A stretch of 64,000 nucleotides of DNA from contig CM060958.1 in the NCBI GenBank assembly GCA_030765055.1, forward strand, positions 76,094,985 through 76,158,984, given 5' to 3'. The notes below the pieces were generated by a model, which was not told where the DNA came from, made no database searches, and was given only the letters and a program-made list of their open reading frames with translations. The translations under genes and the position numbers were made by a program. Positions 53,544 through 64,000 of the stretch are shown here, in pieces (within the stretch, counting starts at the first letter, position 1; each line of letters opens with the position of its first letter). This stretch comes from Mantis religiosa (taxonomy: Eukaryota > Arthropoda > Insecta > Mantodea > Mantidae).

Positions 53544-54960
53544 TTTTTTTTTTTTTTTTTTATATTGCAATTGCTCAGCACAGTTAGTGCTATACAAATT
53601 GTGGAGCTATATACATAATATACATAATAAAATTAAAGTATACAGGGAAATAGGATACACATATTGGAGTCCTCAAGCAAACTGGTCTGATTAGTGTGAG
53701 TATAAATTAAATAACTTCTTCATTACAGAATAAATTAAACATTATAGAAATAAAATGTCCTGTGGCAAGCTTCCCTTCAGTCTTGGTGCAGCATCAAGGC
53801 GACGTCCCAGTTGGAACAATAAAGCACCTGATACATAAAGAAGGTGAGCAAATAATCTGCTTGATGTTTTAGAGATGTACTCATTAATGCTATGTCCAAT
53901 TCTCTGTGCAGCTGTGCATTCCGGATGTACCACGGGGCGTTCACAATCGTAAAATCCTGTTTTGAAACACCTGGAGTTGGTGAATATGAGTAGGTGAAGC
54001 ACATCCCCACTCAGGACTGGCATATAGAAGAAGCGGCCGTAGAATACTCCTGTATAGTAGCAGCGTACATTCGACTCGTAAAGAGGATTTGCGATTGAGG
54101 ATGGGATACAATTTGTGAAGACGAGCATAGGCTTGATTTAGTTTGCTTTTGATATGTGTACTCCATGTCAGCCAACGATAAAGATGGACGCCAAGATATT
54201 TGACTGCACAATCAGAAGGTAGCCAGGGGACTTCAGTGTTATAGAGTCGTATATTTGCCGGAGCAGCAGGCCTGCGCAAGGTGAAAAGCTTAAGAAGACA
54301 TTTACCTGGATTAAGTGCGATACGCCAGCGAGATAACCAGTGCAGGAAAATGTCCAGGGAAGATTATAGGGTTGCAACGGAAGTTTCATTAGAAAAGTGC
54401 GAGAGATGACTATATCCTCAGCAAACAGTGCGGTACTTGTTGCAGGAAGTTCAGGCACGTCAGCAGTATATAGACTGTAAAGAGGCGAAAGGACGCTACC
54501 CTGGGGCACGCTAGATAAAATAGTACGGGGTGAGGAATGCGTTGAACCAAGACGCACAGAAAATTGGCGTTCCTTAAGATAGCTAGTAATCAAGCTAAGT
54601 AAGTAGAGCGGATGACCTAGGTCATGTAGTTTATAAAGTAGGCCGTCGTGCCACACTCTATCAAATGGCTGAGTGAAATCTAAGAATGCTGCCACAGTAT
54701 GCTCTTTGGCGTCAAAGCTACGGGTAATATGTTCAGTAAGTCTCAGGAGCTGGTGAGTACTAGAATGATGCTATCTGAATCCAAACTGTTGGGGAGGTAT
54801 AACTGAGGTTTCAGAAACAAACCGAAGAAGTCGTTTTTGAATGAGCTTTTCCAGAAGTTTGGACAGAGTTGGTAAAAGACTAATTGGGCGATTAAGTTGC
54901 AGTTAAGCGACATTATGAGGAGAACGGGGTAAGAGCACAAATTTGGCGAGGTCTCTCAAA
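53544..54960 (-). mobile_element. Jockey-like LINE, 5'-truncated, poly(A) tail
   Basis: The minus-strand 3' end carries an A18 tail (T run at 53544-53561 on the plus strand). The RT coding region extends to about 54960. No TSD found. Confidence 0.85.
53760..54960 (-). pseudogene. Jockey-like reverse transcriptase, decayed
   Basis: Reading from the right: AKFVLLPRSPHNVA, a stop, RPISLLPTLSKLLEKLI, then, from 54695, AAFLDFTQPFDRVWHDGLLY (motif A aspartate kept), LITSYLKERQFSVRLGS, VPQGSVLSPLYSLYTADVPE and the catalytic box as ALFAEDIVIS. In that box the first aspartate of the FADD/YADD motif is a glutamate, which should abolish activity. A frame change near 54280 leads into VKYLGVHLYRWLTWSTHI (thumb), then LHKLYPILNRKSSL and LQVFQNRILR. 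Another frame holds APWYIRNAQLHRELDIALM before the end near 53770. Several stops and frameshifts. Confidence 0.88.
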
Positions 54961-55311
54961 ATTAAAAGAAAATTCTGGGAGATTGGTAAAAGTACCGTTG
55001 TGGCATTTCCATTATCAATGCAGTGCTGTGAGAGTCAAGATTAATTTTACATACTTAAGACAATGCCCGAACATACTTTGAACATAGAGGAAAGCAAATG
55101 GTATTTACTGCCAAAAATGGCACTTATGCGGTAATTGGGAGTAAATTGGAATTTCTTCTTTAAAGTAACATTTTTTCGTTGTAGACCCTGTGATTTTGCA
55201 CTGTGAATTTTGCGGCATTTTACAAAAAGATTAGCACAAATCATTTGGAATAGGAATAAACAATAGCTAATCTCTTGGAGTTCTGCTCTAAATATTGGTA
55301 CTTCTACGATA
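54961..55311. other. Unassigned sequence
   Basis: Nothing recognised. Confidence 0.4.
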
Positions 55312-55480
55312 GGCGGAGACTGACAGAAAACTTTAACGCCATAGCCGGAATTTGAACCAGGGATCTCTCGGTCTTCGTACGGTTGCTTTTAACCATTGAG
55401 CTACGATGGCCAAATGGCCAGCATGACATTAAATTCTCAAACCGACTCGTAATTTTCCCGGTGAACCACTAAGAGATCAA
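55312..55480 (-). mobile_element. SINE family B, diverged copy with leader
   Basis: Minus strand: head GGCCATCGTAGCTCAATGGT, B box CTGGTTCAAATTCCGG, leader TGGTTCACCGGG upstream. The tail CTTTCTGTCAGTCTC.. is diverged. Confidence 0.82.
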
Positions 55481-56545
55481 AGACAACGTCTGACGCTTTG
55501 CGACTGCTAGACCATACACGAGAAAGGGACCTTGCAAAACGGAAGTATTAGACACAACAGAGACAGAATCAACAAATGGATGTTTGTGAATGTCTACTAG
55601 TAGTGTACGTTGGAAATATCGCCAGCTGGGACACTATCAACTAACGGCGTCACGCTGGAGGTGATCAGCCTAAACATGTGAGAGATTGCCTGCTGCCAAG
55701 TTGAACGAGCACGCTAGAAATGAATAAGGACCCACATAGCGAGAGGCACACTGACCGTCTCCTCTAGTTACACTGTATTACACAGAAGAGCGAAGGACAA
55801 CCTCGCCACGGACGACCGGATGCAAGGAAACCCGAGGCTAGCTGAACACATGCAGAAGTGATCGTTATCAGACCTGGCGAGAAGGGCTTTACATCAGAGA
55901 AACCGAATATGACATAACAGATAGTGACGCCGTTGGGCGACAAGGGCCTCTGGAGAAGGGCTTCTGGATATGACATCGCGGCAAAGCATAATAAGTCTGT
56001 GTGTTCTGTTCGTCGCGTGAGTAGTTAAGAAAGTGATACTAGAGATACTCCCTATGAGCTACGAGGCGACGATCGACGTATCCTGCGGTTCGGGAGATAT
56101 AAGGTAGCGCCTCAAAGCACCAACGAAGTTCTTGGAGTCTGCAGGGTAGCTCTGGTGGAGATTGCGGTTGGACCACCAGAAGCAAAGTGGTTACGAAGTT
56201 GCACCAAGGTCAGTGGTCTTAGAACCCTGTATCGTATTCGCGATGTGCACTAGGTTGCCCGTCAATATTTTCAGTTAGCGAGCTACCCCGGATGAAGACT
56301 CGATAAGACTGGTAAGTAGTCAAGGTGTTCAGGAGGGTGATTTGGCAAGGACCATAGCGTTGAGAAAAGGATCAACGATGTAGCCTAATGCATCCAGAGG
56401 TTGTCCTAGTGAATATGCTGGCGGTATACTCGGATCGTCTATCCTACTAAGACAAGGAGGATGAAGTGTCACGCCCGCCGTTAAGCTTATTACCTCTCAA
56501 GGAGGATTTAGCGCATACCGACTTCCTGTCATTTTTGTTGTAATT
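55481..56545. other. Unassigned GC-richer sequence, possible LTR-element 3' end
   Basis: From 56453 a purine-rich stretch (ACAAGGAGGATGAAG) runs directly into TGTCACGCCCGCCG, the arrangement of a polypurine tract followed by an LTR start. The presumed LTR is interrupted by the SINE at 56546. No gag, pol or env motif is readable upstream, so this is only a possibility. Confidence 0.25.
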
Positions 56546-56774
56546 TTTACGTCCTCAAACATTAAGTCATATCGGACGATGGGTGCAAGGGGTGAAATGA
56601 TGTTCAAATGAGCCCAGGGTCCATAGGGCTTAGACTTACTCGACATTCGTCTTTCACGATAAGGGAAAACCCCGCAAAAACCTTATCCTGGTAACTTACC
56701 CTGACCGAGATTCGAACTCGGGACCTCTTGAACCAGAGCCAGACACGCTACCATCTGCGCTACCGAGGCGGGCA
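56546..56774 (-). mobile_element. SINE family A, full length
   Basis: Minus-strand head CGCCTCGGTAGCGCAGATGG, B box CCGAGTTCGAATCTCGG, body GTTTTCCCTTATCGTGAAAG, tail TTTGAGGACGTAAAAATTA. Confidence 0.93.
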
Positions 56775-56849
56775 AGGCCGGTTCTGTCGGCTGAATGATT
56801 TTTTAATGAAATCTGTTGTATTGTTTTACCTAATGTTTAATAAACATGT

Positions 56850-56850
<1 letters not shown>

Positions 56851-56928
<78 letters not shown>
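56851..56928. repeat. (TTA)25-26 microsatellite
   Basis: An uninterrupted trinucleotide tract of about 78 bases just beyond the SINE A head end. The poly-tyrosine and poly-asparagine ORFs across it are artefacts. Confidence 0.97.
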
Positions 56929-56929
<1 letters not shown>

Positions 56930-59900
56930 TTCTTTCCACAAAGATGAGCGTGATTTATATACAACGGGACGAGATAGATTTATATTAAGTGTGTCCTTTA
57001 AAGTTGGTAAACATATCATTTAACGCTGGAATAAATTCTTGCTTGCAGAAATTTGGAATACATATCCTCAAAGCACCTCGATCAAACTTACTAAGATATC
57101 GGTTTTTAGCGGAAGATTTGTCTTTCTTCATCCCTTTTCTCATTCATGAATCTATATACTGCTGATTTAGACATTCCTTGCTTGCACTGTTCTGTCCAAC
57201 ACTTTCTACATGTACAGACGCATATTCACTTTTAAGAAACCTTTAGACGCGGCACACTATTTCTTTTGTTTCCGAGCGTATGGGGTATCCTTTTCCATTA
57301 ACAACACAGTGAAGATCAAATACAACAGAACACGCCCAGAATAAAGTCCATTTTTCCAGCACATACACTCAACACTCACTAATTATAATTCTCTATTACG
57401 TTAATGCACTAATAAATCAAAACCAGTGCACAATATTGGCAATAAATACGTAACGTAACTATCACAATCGTTTCAATGCGCTATACGGTTCTACATCAAC
57501 CACCGGAAATGGTGAAGTACGGTACCAAGCTCTCTGTTATCAATTCTGAATATATTCCAGGAAGTCGGACGGTCATAGCTTTACAACCATTGGCTGTCCA
57601 TACACGAATGTGTAAATGTCTCAGCGCGATCTTTACCTTCTTATGAAACATTTGATAGTTACGAGTGGCGAGGGCGACTTTCAAAGCGAGGGAAGCTCCA
57701 AATAATTTTCATTAAAATAAGAGAGAGTAATTATTCAAAGAACTAAGGCTACTTCAATGCTCATTCTACTGTACAGTCACATGTAAGCCCTTTTTGAATT
57801 GCAAGAGTGCTCACACTACAAGCAGACATATTCGTGCTTCCGCTTTCCACTAAGACGTTCCAATTTTTTCCTAGAGTTGGCCCACACCGCGTGAACTGTT
57901 AGCATAAAATGGAGTTGTTAATAACTTAAAACTTTTCAAGAATTTCCTATTCGTCACCACTAAATACCAATTTACGCAAAATACTACTGCTAATGTAACT
58001 GAAATATATTTACAGTGGTATTTAAAAGCGCCACATTAAGACCAAAAAACAACTTTCTTTACACGCTACAGAGACTTCACGTAACAAAATCTGTCAATGC
58101 TTCATAACTATCGAAGAGTCGCGACTGCTTCCGGGAACACACGAACCCTATTTTCAAGGTTACGAACATGCATATACACAAATATTCAGTATTCAGTGAG
58201 CTCGAGGAACTGGTCATTCGAATCTAAGCAGGTGTCAAATTGTCCGCGGCACCGCGTTTGTTCGCGAACGAATTTCGAAAATGTATCCAGAGCAAATAAA
58301 ATATTGTTTGGCATGAATAATTTTCTTGACTTTCTTCTTTTTCTCATGAAATTCCTGGCAAAGCGGCAGTTCCAGCTTTAACTGCACGCTTCGCCACTGG
58401 TTAAGACTAGCTGGATTCAACGGATCAGTTGTGTTTGGTTGAATGTGGAACAGTATCTTAGTGCAACTTTTGTGCAAGCTATGCACCTACAGAACCAAGT
58501 GCGTTTAGCAGTAAATCTGATCATTTGTTACCGTTTATGACGGATAGTGATTTTGTTGGTAGAGGAAGATGTATGAATGTAGTTATCGCATCAGATTTTT
58601 ATCAATGCACTATTCTAAGTCATTTATAGTATGGTTTATAATCCATTTTTATCAGTTGGATGGTTTTTTAAGCCTAAAACAGGAAACCATTGACGTGAAG
58701 ACCTTTCACCGCTGTTATAATTTCCTTTATAATTGACGTTTCACTCGCGTAATTCCTTTGAGCTTAATTTCTTGAGCATTACGTTGCGGCGATTTCGCTT
58801 TCAATGGATGCTGCCATTTTCTAAGTCAAAGCTGAGAGATATGCTCCCATTATTATTTATCATCATATATACTTGCATGATCAATTGTTTGAAACCCATT
58901 AAACTTTCTTTTCTTACTAGTCCCTTGTAGCTGAGCACATATGTGTAATTAGTAAACATTTCAAGAACAATATTTGATTAACATAAACAAAATTCAGCAA
59001 ACACTTTTTATGAGGAGTAATTTAATAATACCTATGACATTCACATGACATTCTCAACCCACTGTCATTTATTTTTATGCATAATCTACATACCATACTT
59101 AAAAAAAACTTGTTTTTCTGTTCATATCAATCGAAATAAACGTTTGCAAAATTAATTTCATTATGCATTTCACTGTGCCGGGCGATGCTTAAATAATTGC
59201 CAAACCTTTAAGGAGATGGTCGCCACACAATGGCTTTGTATGACAGCGGGAAACAAACGAAAGATGACAGCAGTTCAAAAGTAATTAAATATTGGAATAT
59301 CAAAAAAACAAGGAATTTAGACTGACATCTTATACACGTGGCATTTTAATCAAACTCGTTCTGACTTCCAAATCTACAGTTCCCCGATTTGATTCTCCGC
59401 TTACTCAAGGAAGGTTTTCTTGGAATATTCTCCATCATCCGTAGAGTATGGAGGTGTGAAATTCTTAAGCAAAATGAATCAAATCAACGTCAACAAGCTA
59501 GTCATTAATCTACTAACACCTCTGTTTGTATTTCTCACCAAAAGTGAATTAAATAACTGAAAACAGTAATGATTTACTCGCACCATGAGTTGTTAGTACA
59601 AATTAACCATTTTCGATAGAACAATCTGATTTAAGATTCCTAATTTGGAGGAAGGATAATTCGGAATTACTTATTCAAATTTTCTCTAGTTTCCACTAAA
59701 CCATATAGTTTTTACAAAATGTGTTTATCTGGTAGGTGCGCATTAAGGTAACCCCTAACGCTCCTGGAAGTCGATAAAGCCGATGTCTGCAGAACAATAT
59801 AATTTGCAGGGAGTAGAAATATTTTTTATCCCTTTTTCACATTCCCCAGTGCAGCATTATGAGATTTTTCACAATTCATAGCATGAAGAAACCAATAACA

Positions 59901-61947
59901 TGGAAAATCACTCCATGTTTCGGATGAGTGATATGGAAAAAAGCATATTTGCTCCGTAGAAAAATGTACGTCACTATGACATTAACCTATTCACTTAAAA
60001 TATAAGAAATGCCAAATATTAGCTGTGAAATATTTCCAAATTTACTATTTAGAGGAACGCGCATTTTGCCTTATATTTTATTTTAGCTTAGTTCAAAAAG
60101 GAAAAATGAAATTTCTTTTTTATACCTTCTGTTTATGTGTGAATTATTATGCATTTTTCGCGTAACTGAAGTACTTCAGAAGTATATGCAATTCTGTTGA
60201 TTATTCAAGAATTTCAAAAGCAGCTTTTGTTGGAAACAAATGTTTTCAAGATAAACGAAAATAAGAAAGGAAAGGCCACAGAAGCATAATGCTATTTCTG
60301 GGATTTTAAAAGGTCCTGCAAAACCATGCAAAAAACAAGAAAGAAAAAAGACAACCAACTGCATGGAAGTGGCCACGTCACTGTCCATGAGGATTTCATA
60401 AAGTGACGATGTGTTTGTTTGAAGCTCTTGCCGATTGTCGGTCGTGAATTAGCGAAACTATTTTGTTCTTCCTGGTGCTATATGGCATTTTCTGAACTTA
60501 AGACGGCTAGGGATGGGTGAATTGTGACCTGGGATTACGAAATCTTCAAATTATCGCTTTGTGCCGTTCTCAGTCAGCTGTCATCCAGATCAACTTTCAT
60601 ACTGACTTCACTTGGTTCAAATTGGCAATTCGCTAATGAGATATATTTTCCCTGCAACTTTTACTTCGTAGCGTAGCCGTCCAGCCTCTTCGGATTTCAC
60701 TCACTGAGGAATCGAACGCAAAACGTCTCCAATATTTATTTCGTGGAAGCAGCACTCAGAAACTTGTAAAACTGCACTTGAGTCGCATTAGAGACGCATT
60801 CACAAAGTCACCCATTGGCTCCCTCAGTCACGAAAACAGCTGAATGTTTTGGGCTCGGGAGGCACCTCAGAAGATTTTGGAGTGAGTGTGTGGTGTTTTA
60901 CGGCCCGTCGACAAGGTCATTTGGGCCCGGAAGATTTTGGATCTTTGTCGATAGTGCTTCTAGAGTTTACGCCGGGCAAGGGCGCTACCGTGTCTACTTA
61001 TCTCTTCCATTGTCCGGTCAGTCGGAAGCTTACCTCGCGATAAATTTGGACCTTACCCATGATATTCACCAGCCTCTCTGTCGTATATGTTAAGGATCTA
61101 TGTATTATTTCAGAAATATGTACCTACAGCTTTTTTATGTCAATGAAACCAAAGAGAAATTATAGAACGATTATCGAAACAATTACTCGACCACCCCGAC
61201 GATTGTCGCTCCATCACCAAAGGGTACTTAAAGGCTATATGGCATTTCCTAAACTTGAAAGACTATCGGAGGGAGATTAAGTCAAGCGTTCCGCCGATGT
61301 TTCATAGCCTTTAGCAGAATAGCGGATTTTTTCGCATTTATTACAAATAGTCGAAGCTGCGCGAAATTACCATTTTAATGGGTTACGAGGAGATTTACCC
61401 TAAAAATCTTCTGGGTCACTGAACAGCAATTTCATAAAGGACGGTGGTTAGAAATAAATTAATCAAATCGCCATTCCAGTTTAAAATGCTAACCGCACAA
61501 CTGGTCAGTAAGTATACATTGTAATATATTTAGGTTGCAAATAGTCCATTTAACACTAATTTTCACTAGTTTCTAATTATCGCTTTCTACTGAAATGCAA
61601 ATAAGCGGAGTATTATAACAAAATTAAGGAGTTCGGGTCAATAGCATGGGTTACGTTCAGGGAGGTTGCAGGGTATCTATAATTACAATGGTATGCTTGT
61701 AAATTTTTATTGCGATATCTCGATTTATGAATATGACAGCCATTTTTAAATAAATTTGCTCTAGTTATTTCTAGAAGCTACACAACGCAGCCAAATCAAA
61801 TATTTTGACAAATGTGCAAAGTAAATGGCCAAGTAAGTGAGTCAAAAGAACAAAATAACCATGTTGTAATGTCTATTACAAAGCAAATATGATACAACAG
61901 ACACGGTGGATGTAATACCAGGTAAAAGAAATGTTTGGAAGTTATTA
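56929..61947. other. Unassigned sequence, 5 kb
   Basis: The longest stretch without a recognised element. A TAGGGATGGGTGAATTGTGA start near 60507 resembles a hAT-type terminus without a partner. GGCCCGTCGACAAGGTC near 60902 resembles a repeat word common in insect SINEs, but nothing nearby confirms it. The ORFs at 58097, 60176 and 60815 have no known motifs. Confidence 0.45.
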
Positions 61948-62149
61948 ATCTCTGTTTCATATAACCTTGCCCCGCTGACATGTAATCACTCCGCGTGCAA
62001 CTACCTTCCCCCTCACCCTAATTGGCTAATGCTTTCGTACCATAGGCCATAGGCGGTCCCTTCCCATCACATTTAAACCTGCAGTAAACGTCATAATTGC
62101 CAGGAAGATAGCTAAAATCATAGAAATAAGAATATGAAGGCATACAAAA

Positions 62150-62890
62150 ATACTATTTTATAATGAAACTGAGCAAGTTGAAACTGAATGAATGAGCAAT
62201 GAAACTGAAACAAGTTTATAATGAAAGGCCTTCGGCCTTTTCCACTGGGATTTTTTTAAACCAGCACACATACCTTGCAAAATTGCTTGTCTTTCAGTCT
62301 TAAAAGACGTGTCACGCCATACCTGTCGTGTGTTCTTCATTCAGCCAAGTCTCGTCAAACCTGCCTCGGTAGCGTGGTGGTAGCGAGTCTGCCTCACGTT
62401 CAAGAGGTCCCGAGTTCGAATCTCGGTAAGGGTGAGTTACCTGAATAAGGTTTTCCCTTATCCTGAAAGACGAATGTCGGGTAACTCTAACCTCTATGGA
62501 CCCTGGTCTCATTTGAGCATCATTTCACCCATTCAATTCATCGTCCGATATGACTTAAGTTGGAGGACGTAAAATTAACAAACAAAAAGGTCTCGTCAAG
62601 GTAGTATATTCTGCGACTTGTATCTCGGTACAGTCTGATTGTCCTTAAATAACGTCTTCGCCACACAGCAATATCACCCCTGGAGTGGTAAGTTTTCCTG
62701 TTGTCTCAATTTCATGTCGCGATGTTCCTACGCAACTAACACACTTGTAAATTCAGAGCACAGCTGTTCGACTTCTCTCACTGACAAAGATGGATTCTTC
62801 TCTGTGAGTGCATTAAACACATACACCACAATTCTTTTTTCGCCACTTTCTAAAGGTTTTCACTTGCGATGCTTCAGCGAAAAACTGGCG
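62150..62890 (-). pseudogene. Deleted IS630/Tc1-like transposase, interrupted by a SINE
   Basis: On the minus strand the N-terminal part (near 62890-62700) reads KKRIVVYVFNALTEKN-like sequence and the GKLTTPG block. It passes directly into DIAVWRRRYLRTIRLYRDTS and YYLDE, where the SINE A copy (62359-62589) interrupts it. Past the SINE the reading continues as VWRDTSFKTERQAILQGMCA. The first catalytic block is the only DDE part present. The frame change between HTT and VWRDT is shared with copy A. Confidence 0.8.
62359..62589 (+). mobile_element. SINE family A, full length, 10-bp TSD
   Basis: Inserted between two copies of GTCTCGTCAA (62349-62358 and 62590-62599). Head CTGCCTCGGTAGCGTGGTGG, B box CCGAGTTCGAATCTCGG, body GGTTTTCCCTTATCCTGAAA, and an A-rich tail GACGTAAAATTAACAAAC. 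The flanks match the uninterrupted sequence in element copies A and B. This is the reference copy for the family here. Confidence 0.96.
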
Positions 62891-63300
62891 GTAGATTCTC
62901 TCGCACTCGGCACAACACACCTTCGAATGGCGATACATGACTAATCCAGTTCAAAACAAGGTCAGTGATAAAAGTCACATAAACAAATGGCATTATTACC
63001 GCTAAATCACGTGCTATCGTGCCTTGTGCTTGAGAACAAAGGAACCTCCTCTTTACTTCGTTTAAGAATTGACAGGCATTTCAGATAAATCAACTCCGTT
63101 GCGTAATATATTTAATTCAAACAGTTACGAAAATATAAATATGACAATTCTTTTCCAACATATAAAGATATATCACCATGTTAAATAACGAACTAATTTT
63201 TACCGCACAACAGTCTATACTACAATAGCAGCCAAGGAGAGGGGACTCGGTCACGTGACCGTTAAGAGATACGGGGCAAGCTTATGTGAAACAAAGATTA

Positions 63301-63877
63301 ATGTATCTGAAGTCGTTCATTTAAATGAAACAAATTCGTTTAGTAGATAAGAAACCCCTGCAATGTACATCATTATCTTCTATATATATATATAACGATT
63401 TGCCTAATTTTGGTTTCGAAATATTTGTATAAGTCCAAGGAAGGTTTAAAAGGTGAGGGAAAAAAACCTGAAGTGATAATGGACCAGGTTATTAACTAAA
63501 TATAAAAGTACACACGCAAACTTACGGAACATATACGTCTTTTTTTTATTTTCGACAAATAAAAGCATTATAAAGTATAAAGATATTAACTCCTTGACAA
63601 CGTCTTCAAAGTTTCGCTTACCATAGTTTATTAAATACATTTATCGTTTGTTATCAAGACTGAAAATTTGTATATAGATGATGTGATAATATACCTTTAG
63701 AAGATTATATTCAAAATTAATTTCTGAACACACTATAAATATTTGACCACAGACAATTGTCAAATATTGGTAAATCCTTGGATACCTTCTTTATAATTTG
63801 TGCCTGTGAATTCGTGAATGTGAATTAAATTGACACAAAATTCTTTTGCGACTTTGTGAAGTTCGGGGAAAGTAACT
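63301..63877. other. Unassigned AT-rich sequence
   Basis: A short (TA)n run near 63380-63393. No gene recognised. The final 90 bases may be the leader of the Helitron-like ORF. Confidence 0.4.
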
Positions 63878-64000
63878 ATGCCAAGAAGACGACCTGACTT
63901 AGGTCGTAGAAGTCAAAGGTGCGACGAGCTACGTCACATGCTGACCGCACTGATGAGCAGCGAGACGCAGCTAATGCTAATGGTCGTGTTATCTCAGAAT
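63878..64000 (+). pseudogene. Probable Helitron-type protein N terminus, cut by window end
   Basis: The ATG at 63878 opens MPRRRPDLGRRSQRCDELRH. An MPRR-x-LGRR-(S/T)-x start followed by an RR..R..E.R-rich stretch is characteristic of the N terminus of Helitron-encoded Rep-helicase proteins in arthropods. After the SQR the better match is one base out of frame (VRRATSHADRTDEQRDAANA, then NGRVISE), so a frameshift near 63920 is likely. Both frames stay open to the window edge. The Rep and helicase domains would lie beyond 64000. The family call is from recognition of a short motif. Confidence 0.45.

Larger units (their letters stand above)
61948..63298 (-). mobile_element. IS630/Tc1/mariner deletion derivative M, copy C
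   Basis: TA-flanked (61946-61947, 63299-63300) minus-orientation relative of 27606-28779, with both TIRs (ATCTCTGTTTCATATAACC; right end reverse complement ATCTTTGTTTCACATAAGC). It contains the same internal deletion as copies A and B. A SINE A copy is inserted in its transposase relic. Confidence 0.92.

Noticed and set aside
53530..54902. TTAAGTTGCAG at both positions as a TSD of the jockey-like LINE
   Set aside because: The LINE reading frame continues past 54902 (AKFVLLPRSPHNV), so the match is probably chance.
56728..57019. Poly-tyrosine and poly-asparagine ORFs
   Set aside because: Translation of the (TTA)n tract.
60505..60560. hAT terminus TAGGGATGGG
   Set aside because: No partner end or 8-bp TSD was found.
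1..64000. CRISPR arrays, bacterial operons, rRNA
   Set aside because: No regularly spaced direct repeats, ribosome-binding sites, or rRNA-like sequence; the content is eukaryotic repeats.

Overview
The window looks like intergenic or intronic DNA from a large, repeat-rich, AT-rich insect nuclear genome. The evidence is animal-type mobile elements (mariner, Tc1, pogo/Tigger, hAT, PIF/Harbinger, several LINE clades, Ty3/gypsy-like solo LTRs), several tRNA-derived SINE families, long dinucleotide and trinucleotide microsatellites, and no bacterial operons, ribosome-binding sites or long intact host ORFs. The element mix fits a polyneopteran insect (orthopteran, stick insect or cockroach-like), but that is inference; no host gene fixes the taxon. 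Apart from two weak exon candidates (47463-47784 and about 50700-51053), all recognisable coding sequence is decayed transposon sequence.

Layout. 1-6 kb: a LINE 3' end with a (TG)38 tract, two old mariner-like remnants, and a complete Tc1-like element (4151-5572) whose transposase has lost both catalytic aspartates. 7-12 kb: a PIF/Harbinger-like element with a Myb/SANT fragment and internal tandem repeats (6948-8107), a hAT dimerisation-domain relic, and a 5'-truncated LINE with a 13-bp target-site duplication (TSD). 13-18 kb: SINE pieces, a 454-bp foldback palindrome, a nearly intact mariner (14635-15936), and a hAT element with an 8-bp TSD and a nested SINE. 20-22 kb: a second copy of the truncated LINE family. 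24-33 kb: an LTR, a second Harbinger-like copy with TTA TSDs, two copies of a 650-bp TA-flanked element, and the first of three copies of an IS630/Tc1/mariner deletion derivative. 33-36 kb: a 3.3-kb hAT element with an exact 8-bp TSD that holds a LINE and a deleted mariner. 37-46 kb: solo LTRs (37356-37851, 45322-45856), a Tigger-like element, a full-length mariner, SINEs, a LINE with a nearly open RT frame, and a 505-bp TA-flanked element. 46-64 kb: sparse sequence with a further deletion-derivative copy, a SINE cluster including a 376-bp palindrome, a jockey-like LINE, a (TTA)n tract, a third deletion-derivative copy interrupted by a SINE with a 10-bp TSD, and, at the very end, what looks like the N terminus of a Helitron-type protein.

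No operon-like cooperation exists here. The useful biology is the insertion history: nested insertions with readable TSDs, related non-autonomous elements sharing one deletion junction, catalytic-residue decay, and large SINE/foldback palindromes able to form hairpins. I found no convincing new multi-gene system. The best leads are the Harbinger-like family with variable internal repeats, the hAT composite, the SINE palindrome, and the candidate signal-peptide exon at 47.5 kb.
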